NCBI GenBank assembly: GCA_037176725.1 | Contig: JAZBRS010000049.1 | Coordinates: forward strand, 39,114,001 to 39,178,000 | Source: Posidonia oceanica | Taxonomy: Eukaryota > Streptophyta > Magnoliopsida > Alismatales > Posidoniaceae | Length of the DNA: 64,000 bases | Direction: 5' to 3' | Part shown: positions 34,758 to 45,010 of the stretch, piece by piece | Numbering within the stretch: position 1 is the first letter of the stretch | Layout of the letters: every line of letters starts with the position of its first letter | Program-made: the position numbers and the translations under genes | The notes under the pieces: model-generated | What the model saw: the letters and a program-made list of their open reading frames with translations, nothing else | Databases searched by the model: none | Told to the model about the DNA's origin: nothing

Positions 34758-37700
34758 TACTAGAATTTTGGGATTTAACAAGAACAATTCGTGAGGACAT
34801 AGCGATGTCATGTCCTTGCAAACTGCTAGCGAGGCTTTCGCAAGGATATGTTCTCAAGATACAACACTATTAGAATCTTAGCGAGAACATGCATGTTCCT
34901 TGCTATATTTTTACAACTCTTACCTAAAATTTTCAACTGCAGGCCTTTTTCCCTTTTTTTCCTTTTCTTTCCTCTCCTCCACACCCTCTCCTACTCCTCC
35001 TCCTCCTACATAGTCTCTCCAACACCCTCTCCTCCTCCTCCTCCTCCTCATCCTATGTAGCTTCTCCTGCATCCTCTATTGAAAAATATCTGTGATATAT
35101 TTAATTTTGATGATAACAAATGAAAATAATGATATTACTTGAGGAAATGCTCTTCAGTTGATTTTAAGATAGATGGAATATCTGAGGAATGTCAATCCTT
35201 GAAGAAAACCAAGTAAAACATGGAATGCAGAAGAGAATTCTACATTAGAGACTACATGAAAACAAGAAGAAAGATCAAGACAATTTCATTCATGTTGTAA
35301 TAATTTGAATGCAAATTTTTCTTCATTATTGTACTCTAAGAAAGGATGTAAAAAGATCTCCCAAGACATCCCAAAAATATCCATACTTAAACCAAAGGAA
35401 AACACTTAAAAAATGCCAAAGGTTTAGAAGTTAGGTCAGAAACGAAAAATCGATTCTCACCGGTATACCGTTATCCAATGATAAAGGGCTACAGTGAAAT
35501 ATTCATTTAAATATAACCGATGAGCCAAAACGGAATACTGATCTATATCAGAATACCGAAATCTGGAAAGTGTCTAAACCACTGAATCCCACCGGTACAC
35601 CGCTAATGTGATCTACAGCTAAGATTAATATCGGAACACCGTTTCAAACTGGAATACCGATTTAGTCGAACATTGGAGATTTTCGGTCGACCGATTGATT
35701 TCGGTATATCGTTTATACTAGTCGTTTATGAACGTTGATCTATCCATTAGACACAACTTTGGGTCTTGCTATACCTATAAATAGGACCCCCTAAGACACA
35801 CCAACACTTATACTATCTTGTACTACCCATTTGCTAAGCTCAAAGATCCTATTTAGTGAAAATACTCTCAAGTTAGCCAAAAAGAGATTCCTAGTGATAA
35901 TTCTGTTGGGAGATCAAAAGTGATACTACTTGTAAGACTACTGTAATCAAAGATGATACTTCTCTAGCTATGAGAAGGGCTCTGCGGGTTTTGCAGAGGA
36001 AGCTTTTATCTTCGTCAAATAAGTGTATTTATATTGATAAGATTAAGAAAACTTCAAAGGAGATCTGGGAGTAGACTAGGCTGGGTTGGCTGAACCACTA
36101 TATATTGATTGTGTCATATCTCATTGTCTCTTATCTCCTTCTATGCTTGTTATAATTCAATATTCAAATTGCTTATCTGAGATCATTTATTTGAATATTT
36201 CTCATTGTATGTTCAAAATTGTTTAAATTCCTTATAAACTTTAAATACTCTATTCACCTCCCCTCTAGAGTAGCCACTTGCTCCTAGCTAATACCCTCTC
36301 CTCTCCTCCTTGCCACCGACTCTTCCTCCTTGCCGACGTCGCCACCGACTCCTCTCTACCTTCTCCTCCTCCTTGCCACCGACTATGACTCTTCTTCGAT
36401 GCCACCGACACCTCTCCGCTTGCGACTCTTCTCCATCGACTCCTATCTGCCTGCGCCTTCTCTCTAGCACCTCCTCTCCACCACTGCCTCCCTTCCATCT
36501 GCAATTCCTCTCCGACATCGCCATCAACTCCTCTCCAGTGCTGTCACTGCTTCTTTCTCATTGAAAGGTCAATGACCCACTAACCTTCTCTTCTTTCTTA
36601 TATATTTTAGCCAATAGTTTAGTTATGATTTCATGTTTAGTGTGATATTGGTTTAGTAAAAGATAGCATGTGTAAGATGCATATGAGGTGTTTGTTTTAA
36701 TGCCAAAGTGAAAATTTTGAATTCTATTTTCATGATTCTCAAAATATTTTCATGCTCTTATTGTTTGGACAATCTTTAGTAAAATTTTGTCATGAATGTG
36801 AAACATTTAAAGTTGTGGTTTGCACAAAAATGAATAACCATTTGTTTACATGTCATGTTTGATTGTTAACTTAGTTATACAGGAACATGATTTTGCCAAT
36901 AGGTGTTTGTTTAAATTTCTTGTAGTGATCTCTGGTTTTTGCAACCACCTTTGAATCAAGTGAACTGAAAGAGACATGAGAAGTTAATTGAGAGAGATGA
37001 GTTATTAGTAGACATTAAAATATGGAAACCACAAAGCTAATTAATTGAGCAATGAGAGTCCATCAATGATGTCTACCACTGTCTTTTAAATCGCCTAAAA
37101 AGTAATCAATAAACAGATACGTGCTATAATTACACGAATTTACAATATTTTGATTGTATCTTTATTGTTTCTAAATACTTATTGTGTTATATGTATTTTT
37201 TTTGATAATAGATCAAAGAGTAGGATAATTAAAAAATAATTGTACAATACATTAAGACGTACTATGCACACGCGTACTATAATAAATTGCATATCAGAGG
37301 CCAAGTATGCATTCTTGGCACAATGGATGTATATGTGCACCACATGAAGGAATTTTAACACCTTTCATGTAATTTTTTGAGTGTTGTGGGGAGATTTCAT
37401 CAACTCTCACATATGTGCATGTTTTTCATTTTTTTTGTGGATGTGTTTTCTTACAGGTGTGGGTTATTAGAGGTTAGGATTTAGAAATTAGGACTAGGTT
37501 TAGATATTAAAATCATTTTTGAACTAATTAAAATACTTATTATCATGAGTGTAGTCACTCACTTATTGAGGTTGGCATTAATTTCTAAAAATTACACAGA
37601 ACTTATACAACAATCACAAATGCAACTATGAAAGTGATAATTAAAATCAAAGTACTCTAAAATGTAAATCATGCATTATTCATCATTATAGATAAATTTA

Positions 37701-38024
37701 CATTCATCATTGGGAGGTAAAGTCCTCGTAATGTTCTAGTAATTTCTAACATAACGATTATATTTTCATAACTTTAGTAAGAACATGACGATCATTAACT
37801 AAAAAATAGTAATCATATGACGAGGACATCTTCCCTCGTTATGTCCTCACAAAAACACTCGCGTGCACATTGTGAGGAAATATCCTCGCAAATTCGTTTT
37901 AACAACGAGCATTGTAACGAGGACAGGTTGTCCTCACTATGTCCTTATAAAAATCGATAGCAAGGACATTACGAGTACTTCACAAAGACATCTGTCCTTA
38001 AGATTCTGCATTTTCCTTGTAGTA
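34758..38024. mobile_element. CACTA-like DNA transposon, non-autonomous (3.3 kb)
   Basis: The ends are TACTAGAATTTTGGG on the left and, reverse-complemented, TACTACAAGGAAAATGC on the right. These match the CACTA(G/C)-type termini with the first C changed to T. A CAT trinucleotide flanks both ends (34755-34757 and 38025-38027), the 3-bp duplication expected for this superfamily. Sub-terminal GAGGACAT / ATGTCCTC words occur in both orientations at 34790-34870 and 37720-38000, as in CACTA elements. No transposase is visible. The interior holds a (CTC)n-rich segment (34930-35079 and 36285-36570) interrupted by a copia-like LTR. Confidence 0.75.
35080..36275 (+). mobile_element. Copia-like (SIRE-type) LTR remnant inside the CACTA-like element
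   Basis: It starts near a TG followed by TTTGATGATAACAAAT-like text, typical of SIRE/Maximus-type copia LTR heads, and finishes with TTCACCTCCCCTCTAG, like the common copia LTR end ATTCACCCCCCCTC. It splits the CTC-rich sequence of the host element. A TATAAATAGG promoter word is present near 35783. I could not fix the exact ends or a target duplication. Confidence 0.5.
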
Positions 38025-38027
38025 CAT

Positions 38028-38989
38028 GTAGTGGGGCGACATTGAAGGGAAGAATGGGGAGATCTGATGATATCTAGAAATGCTCTCCTTTTCCTTCTCT
38101 TTGGATGTGGGTGGATGCAAGAAGCTAGTTAAGGATGGTAGATCTCCTGGGATGGGCTTTCTTTTCCTCTCCTTGTTTTGTGTTCACCTCTTGCATTGGT
38201 TGTATCTTTGTGTTACGGACGTGTTGTGCAGTTCTTTTCTATATGTTATGAGTCTTCTCCTTTTGGTGGAGGCCTTCCCTTTGTATAAAGACGATGCTTC
38301 TCCTTTTGAATTCATGTTAGCTAAGAATTTGGATTCAAATTTCCAAATCTATTCTAATGTAAGTGGATGGTATGAACCAACTTGAGTGTGATGTCAGCTA
38401 TCTCTCCGCAACCGATTTTCAAAAACTATCCAATCCTTCCTTTCTTCGCATAATAGTGATAGGCTAGAAGGTGATGTCATCCATGTAGCTAAGGCTGCTA
38501 CATTAAGTGTGGTTCATCATTACCAATATTAGATGTCGATGCTTGTTACATTAGGGAGGGAGCTACCTCACGTGCATGTAGCATGTAGCATGCATGCCTC
38601 TTTATCTTGCACTTGGGCCTATGGTGGACTTAGACCTTGTAGTAGTGTTATTGGTATGTATGACTCTCTATATTTTTACCTATTATGAGCTATTTCAGGC
38701 TATATTGGCCCACTTGAAATTTTTTTACGGTAACAATGACTTTTGTGAGTTTTTACCTGTTGACTATCCTTTTGTTCTCTTTCCTTGAAATTTAGAAAAT
38801 TTTCATGTGAAATTTCAAGGCATAAATTGTTACCATAATTCTTATTTGTTCAACATATGTAGGAGTAAATTGTTTCCAGATCCTAGGTCTATCGAGTGAC
38901 AATCTTTTGATATTTATCACAACAATTCATTGTTAAAAATTTGAGTTAAAAAATATTCAAATTTTTTTATATTAAAAACTTATTTTCTA
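38028..38989. other. Intergenic sequence without an identified gene
   Basis: The longest frame (38080-38385) has hydrophobic stretches but no motif I recognise and no supporting signals. Confidence 0.45.
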
Positions 38990-39415
38990 TGATCGAATCA
39001 TGACAAATCATCACAAAATATATTATATACAGAAACGTACCTGAATTTATGTTGAAAAAGCATGAAGATCACTAGATCACGTGGAAGGAAGCCGACCTTC
39101 CAAACCACCACACATCTCCTTCTTCTTTGTCTTTGTCAAGATAGAATGAGAGATAAGAGGTAAAATTATAGGATTTAGGGACCATGACTCTTATTTATAG
39201 AACTGTATAATTTTTACATATTTTTAATTGACCAATCAATAAATAGAAATATATTAAATCGTTTCTATACGTTAAACCTATATTATTTAAGATGTCAATA
39301 AATTCAACTTAAAAAATTAAATAGATCACATTAATAAATTTAATCATAAAGAATAATCTACAATATTTTAATTAATTTTATATTAATTCACACTTAATTA
39401 TATTTTAACACAACA
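38990..39415 (-). mobile_element. Diverged copia-type LTR copy (remnant 1)
   Basis: Resembles 41880-42265: on the - strand both begin with TGTTG.GTTAAAAT, share TATAAATAGAGGTCATGG.CC-like promoter text (a TATA box near 39195) and a CTTTGTCAAGATA / TTTCTCAAGATA block on the + strand. It is more eroded than the second copy, and internal sequence could not be identified beside it. Confidence 0.55.
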
Positions 39416-39689
39416 GTCGTGATGGCATTGCTTCTGTAGCTTGACTCTTGAGGTTTTATTGTCTGGTTGTGCTACTCGTTTCCCATACAAAATGTGGATG
39501 GTGGTGGTTCGAAAGCGAGTGAAGAGTTCGAGCAATATGTGGAGCCTACCATAATACTCATTGCCAGAACATTGATGGGACTTGGTTCCTATCACACTCC
39601 AGACTTTACCATCATTGAAGATTCTTGTGATCAGATGATGGCATGGGACAGTTTATGCTAATTATACCTTGGAGACGGGGCTTGGGCTA

Positions 39690-39835
39690 GAGTTGATATT
39701 GGATCGCCAGTTGGTCAATCATCGGGGAAAAGCCGTCCCTGAGGTCTTAGTTAGATGGAGAGGTCAATCGTCGGGGAAAAGTCGTCCCTGAGGTCTTAGT
39801 TAGATGGAGAGGAGACGATCTAGTGTAACAGGTTG
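39690..39835 (+). mobile_element. Chromodomain / integrase C-terminus scrap of a chromovirus
   Basis: The frame reads ILDRQLVNHRGKAVPEVLVRW, the conserved end of chromodomain-bearing Ty3/gypsy integrases. It contains a 49-bp direct duplication (39713-39761 and 39762-39810, two mismatches), which shifts the frame. A second, independent 48-bp duplication follows (GTTGAAGACTTTTGGTGATA at 39832 and 39880). Confidence 0.7.
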
Positions 39836-40170
39836 AAGACTTTTGGTGATATGTGTAACAGGTCCTAAATATGCCACGTTGAAGACTTTTGGTGATATGT
39901 GTAACAGTTTCCAGTGTAAGCTCGTGAGGACACGATCTAGTCTTAACATTGCAGAAGTTGATCCAAGACAAATTCCAATCGGTTAAGGTTGTTGGAGTTT
40001 GTTAAAGATGTTAGGAATCAATGTTTGAGATGTATTCACGTGTAAGCATCCAATGTAATTCTTTTTTTTTTTTTTTTGGCTAACTCCAATGTAATTCTGT
40101 ATGATTTAAATAAAACGTAGTTAGGAGAAGTCCACAACTATTTTGTCTCATTTCATTATGTGTGTACTAT

Positions 40171-40171
<1 letters not shown>

Positions 40172-40211
<40 letters not shown>
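40172..40211. repeat. (GA)n microsatellite
   Basis: An uninterrupted GA run at the head of an open frame (40162-40383). The later part of that frame ([18 protein letters not shown]) looks gene-like but is not recognised. Confidence 0.9.
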
Positions 40212-40216
<5 letters not shown>

Positions 40217-40524
40217 CTCTGAGGAGAGTGGAGACAGTGGCGTCAACCTCTAGCACTATGCGATCGAAATCAGAAGAGTTTTTCGACGACAGAGAATCTA
40301 TTTCGTCGGTCAACATTGGACGAAGCAAACACCGACGTCCTCTTTCAGGAATGCATCGATCGAAAAGGCTATCGGAGATCTAAGAGGAGATCAAGCTCTT
40401 CTTAAAGTAGAGAACCTGCCTGTTAAGATCATGATCTTGAACAACCTGCATTTGGGTATGACTGTGCAATTAGAGAATAGGTACTACAAGGCAAACAGAA
40501 CAAACTCCTATCTTTCTATCTTTA

Positions 40525-41309
40525 GGCATTATTTGGATATGATTTTGGAATAGATTTTGGATATAAAATCTTGATTTTGTGTACGCAAATCGAGGTGGAA
40601 TAGTTGTAAAATTATGAATATAAAATCTGGATAATATTGAATCTAGTTTGGATGTAGATTTTGATTTTGCTTTTGTTGTTTGAAATGACATATTTACCCT
40701 TATGAATTTAAATCTAGTTTGAATGCCATAAAATTATCTCATTAGGTAATACCGTGATTTATGTACAAATAGTATAATAATATTGGAGTACACCTGTAAT
40801 ATGATGTAATCACAGTAATACAAAGAACTCATCCTAATATAATGCATTTTCCTATAGGTCATATTCTTCTTCCCAACATAAATTCATGGTAATTTTGTTA
40901 GGTAAATTGATGGTATATGTCATAATTTTGAATAGGTAATCTTATAAAAATTCATAATACATGAGAGTAAGAAGGTAAAAACACAGTCTAAAATTCACCG
41001 ATTGTGAAATAATTTTGAATGGTATTGTTGCTTTTTTATGGCATAGAAGGTAATTTGACTATGGTATTTTGGGAAACGCCACAAAGAACAAGGGTAATCA
41101 TGTCTTTGTAATTCAACAATCTAACCAGAATCCTCATAATCCAACAAAAGTTGGATTCTTCCATTCTCAAAAAATACACTAGGTGACGCTGTTGATAATC
41201 TGATGGATTCTCCTTAAAATTTGTCATGTCAAAGGTATTTGGGTAGGATTGAGCACACAAGCTAAAAAATGTTATAATCTTCCATCCATATTCCCATCCA
41301 AACGCACCC
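40525..41309. mobile_element. PIF/Harbinger-like MITE (785 bp)
   Basis: Termini GGCATTATTTGGAT (left) and GGGTGCGTTTGGAT (right, reverse-complemented) form an imperfect inverted repeat of the Tourist/Harbinger style. A TTA target duplication lies on both sides (40522-40524 and 41310-41312). The interior is AT-rich with no transposase. The left end is eroded, so the exact family is uncertain. Confidence 0.65.
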
Positions 41310-41717
41310 TTAGTCTTAAAGTGCATAATTTCGAAGACGATGGTATGGAAATAGAAATCCGTGAAAGTTATTATTTTTTAAATCATCTTTAAAATTTTAT
41401 TTTTATGTTTCTAGTTCAACAAAATTTTCTCATGCCCCTGTAGCCTTGCTGATCTTAACCCACTATCACTAATCAAGGAATGAAGGAAAATCCTGATTAC
41501 AAGTTCAAATCAACTCAGAAGCTTGAAGCTTGAAGATGGGTGGATACTTGACCATAGAAGAGATTCTCAGAATTTGTGCTCAGTATTCCTTAATTTGCTT
41601 GAAGGAGCTCACATGAACATGCAACGTCGAACGAAATCTCAACTAAAGAAACTTCTTCAAGACTTACGGTTGTTCCCAACTGACTTCTTTGAAGGGCAGA
41701 ATCCACTCAACCCCAAA
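41310..41717. other. Short intergenic segment
   Basis: The open frame 41523-41720 (KLEDGWILDHRRDSQN...) is not recognised. No other feature is seen. Confidence 0.4.
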
Positions 41718-42265
41718 TGATAAAATTTGATTCTAGACATCAGGTTTTGGAAATGCATGTTAAAAAACATATCACATAGATTTGATTTACACATCAAAAA
41801 TAACAAAGAACACAAAGTAAAAACTACATATTCCTCCCACAAACGATATTATCATGATAAATCAACGAGGATAAAATTAAATCAGAAGCGTATCTGAATC
41901 CATGATGAAAACCAGAATGTTTGTCCTTTACCACGTGTACGGAATCCGGTCTTCCAAAACCACCAAACTCCTCTTTTTTATCTTTCTCAAGATAGGAGTG
42001 AGAGATAAAGAAGGTCAAAAATCTTGAGGTTTGTGGACCATGACCTCTATTTATAAAATGTATATTTTTACATATTTCTAATCGATCCATCAACAAATAG
42101 AAATATGCCAAATAGTCTCTACACAATCAACTCACACCACTTAAGATGTAAATAGGCTCAACCCAAAACCAAATAGATCACTTTCAATGAGCTAATCACA
42201 AAATAGCCTATAATACTTTAATTGATTTTATATTGGCTCACATTTTATTGGATTTTAACCCAACA
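41718..42265 (-). mobile_element. Ty1/copia 3' LTR (remnant 2)
   Basis: On the - strand it starts TGTTGGGTTAAAATCC and ends near ATCAAATTTTATCA. A TATAAATAGAGG box lies near 42045-42060. A polypurine tract (GAGTGAGAGAT on the - strand) sits directly before its start at 42266-42276, and the RNase H tail of the element lies further right, so this is a 3' LTR. The left boundary is inferred from the TG alone. Confidence 0.7.
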
Positions 42266-42903
42266 ATCTCTCACTCAAACTACACATAAAAATAACAATT
42301 AAAGCATTAAAACTTTATGAGCTCAAAAATAATTATTTAAACAAAGACATTTTACAATCCGATCCATTAACTGTACCAACATAAGATCAAAGAGGTTTTC
42401 ATTACTTTAGGTGTAATTCAACCCACAATAGTCATTAATGCTAATACAACCAACAACATGGATCAAATGTGGATGTAGCATGAAATTTTGGTGAAGTGAT
42501 CTGAACACATCCATATCAAACTGATCCAACATTTAGTGAGATCAACATAAATATCTAGAATATAAATAACTGAAAACTTTATTTTTGCAGAAAACAATAT
42601 CTATTACAACAGAGCATCCAAATACAAACTCCTACTAAATCGATACATTATCAAATAATACAACACCCATATGAGCGACATGCTTATGAAAGATCATGGG
42701 TGGTACTCCCTTAGTTAGTAGATCCGCAATCATGAAGTTTGTCCTAATATGCTCTATAGACAACTAGCTATCCTGAATTCTTTCTTTCATAATAAGAAAC
42801 TTAATGTCTATATACTTAGACATTGATGAGCTTCTGTTGTTATTGGAATATAGTATTGTAGATTTATTGTCACAATATAGCAAAGGAAATAATGATCAAC
42901 ACT
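42266..42903 (-). pseudogene. Ty1/copia pol 3' end (RNase H tail)
   Basis: The - strand from about 42900 to 42640 reads as the conserved copia RNase H end: LYCDNKSTILYSNNN, SKYIDIKFL, ERIQDS, IEHIRTNFMIADLLTKGVPP and HKHVAHMGV, broken by one in-frame stop. The remaining 370 bp to the LTR are non-coding. Sequence right of 42903 is unrelated, so the element is truncated there. Confidence 0.85.
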
Positions 42904-43309
42904 ACCTACCCATCACAAAGCTTCCATCGCCACTCTGCCGCCCTCCAACCCACTCCACCGCCACTGCCGAAGTCCAACACGACGCCACCGTCGAGAGTGA
43001 AAAGAAAGTGTCGAAACGATGAGAAGTGGGAAGTGAAGCGAAAGAGGTCGAAACGAAGAGAAGAGGAAAGCAAAGCGAAAGAGGCTGGACGGCAAGAAGA
43101 GGGAAGCGAAGCGAAAGAGGAGAGGCCGAAACGAGGAGAAGAGCCGAAGAGGGAAGTGAAAGAGGAGAAGGAGCGAAAGGGATTAGGGCCGAACGAACGT
43201 TTCCTCACAACCTTATTGCAATCGTTGGTTAAATCCAACGGTTGATATTCCTCTCCACTTAATGTGCCTACAGGAAATCTGTAGGCACTTATGGAAAAAA
43301 TCTATTCAT
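42904..43309. other. Purine-rich stretch with two short hairpins
   Basis: At 43000-43190, GCGAAAGAGG- and GAAGAGGGAAGCG-type words recur without a fixed period; the frames there are low complexity. Two compact inverted repeats follow: CAATCGTTGG/CCAACGGTTG at 43220-43245 (one mismatch) and a perfect GTGCCTACAG/CTGTAGGCAC at 43264-43288. They may mark an end of a small mobile element. Confidence 0.6.
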
Positions 43310-43400
43310 TTTTTCGAAAATCAGATTTCGAACCTACAACCATTCAAGTGGTGGGATCATTGTCTAACCACTCGAGTAACCCCAAGCTTGAAAACCCCTT
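43310..43400 (-). mobile_element. tRNA-like SINE remnant
   Basis: On the - strand an A-box-like TTACTCGAGTGGTTAGA (within about 43364-43380) lies ~35 nt before a B-box-like GGTTCGAAATC (43324-43334), the spacing of an RNA polymerase III internal promoter. No acceptor stem pairing was found, so it is not a functional tRNA gene. Confidence 0.45.
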
Positions 43401-44009
43401 ATTCTTTTTTTTCTCCCCTCCCAAAAACAAACCACCCTCATGGGTTGAACTCAGGACCACCATTTTGATGGAAGACCCAACAACCTCTGGGATGTCCTTG
43501 AAGGGACAATCGTGCTATTTATAGAAGAGTATTAAAAAACGAGCACGAGTGATTTTTGCTCCAGGAGTCTCAAATTCACAGTCACACATTAATCGCCAAC
43601 ATGAATATTAGTTGCTATAAAGATGGAGCTTCTGTAGAATCGTAGTTGTAGACCTAGAAATTTCTAAACGATAGGTCATGGTAGTGATCATAACGTACGA
43701 TAGGATACAGCAATGACATATATTAACTCTCTATTCTTTTATTTTATGAGTGGGGGATGAATTTATCAATGTCATAGAAAAGTATTGCAGTGTAACCGCT
43801 AAAAAAAAGGGTACTGCAGTAAATATCGAGATTACAGAGTAATTCAAATGTGTTTGTGGTGAGCAGACATTATTTACAGAGTATAGGAAACTAACACCAC
43901 TGTTTAGATATTCCTGAGGTATTGTACCATAGTAGAACATATGCATTGGCATATTATGGTGGAGCTCAGTCCCTTTCAATATTATGATGGAGCTCAGTCC
44001 TTTTCTAAG
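43401..44009. other. Intergenic sequence without an identified gene
   Basis: No supported coding feature. GAGCTCAGTCC.TTTC with ATATTATG.TGGAG is repeated near 43950-44000. Confidence 0.45.
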
Positions 44010-45010
44010 CTTCAGTTTGGTTTTTGGATAAACATGAGAATAAATCTAAAATTGGAATTATAATTCTGTTTAGGTAATTAAAAAGTAGAATAAAATCAAA
44101 ATAGTTATAACCATTCCATTTTCCTTATTCCGGAGTCGTAATTCCGCGTCGTGTGTGGAATAACGTTATTCCACTGGACTTATTTTTTCGTATAATTTCT
44201 CGAATTTGTATGCATTCCAGATTCCACCGTCAGAGATGGAGGAGATCAAGGAAAATAGAGAACCTCCTACTGCCGTCGGAAATGGAGGAGATCAAGGAAA
44301 ATAGAAACCCATCGTCGTCTCTATTGCACTGCACACGTGTCGAGACAAAAAGAAAATAGAGAACGGCACACAAAGAAAAGAGAAGGGGGCTTACCATGGA
44401 AGAGTTCGCCAAAGAGAGGCACGCACGACACCGCCTACCACTGTTTACAGTCGCCGCACGTCAAACGAGTATACGCCTTGCACTGCATGCGGAGAATGCC
44501 GCCCCTCCTCTACCGCCACTCGTCCACCAAGAGGCCCGAGGCCTAGCCTTCAGTGGACAAGGAAAGGGAGGAGGAAGAGGACGAGGAGACGAAATGAAAA
44601 CAATGAGAAGAGAGGGGACAGTTTCGCAGGTTTTAAAGCATAAAAACCAACCATAGAAATCAAATTATAAATATTATTTTAAATATAATAATATTTATTT
44701 ATAAATACTATTTCGTAATATTTTATAAAAAATTATTTATTTATGACATTTTATTTTATATAATTTCAAATAAAATAATATTGATTTAAAAATAACACTA
44801 TTTAATATGATATATTGTTATTTTATACATACTGTATTAATGTACATATGCCTCACTACTTATTCCAGTTTTTAGCCAAACCAAATTAACTTCTAATACA
44901 CATTTATTCTCCTTATAAATTCTTTTACATCCAAACAGAATAGTAATTCCAGTAGAATACTAATGCCACTTTCTACTTATTTCTAATTTTCCTATTCTAC
45001 ATCCATACAT
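44010..45010. mobile_element. Possible TIR element with long imperfect ends
   Basis: GGAATTATAATTCTGTTTAGG near 44057 pairs imperfectly with the right side near 44930-44955 (reverse-complement GGAATTACTATTCTGTTTGG), and AGAATAAAT is shared further inward. This suggests terminal inverted repeats of some 45 bp around a ~1-kb AT-rich interior. I could not define exact ends or a target duplication. An internal 47-bp direct repeat lies at 44234 and 44281. Confidence 0.4.

Noticed and set aside
43310..43400. Functional tRNA gene on the - strand
   Set aside because: A- and B-box-like words are present, but no acceptor stem or full cloverleaf can be drawn.
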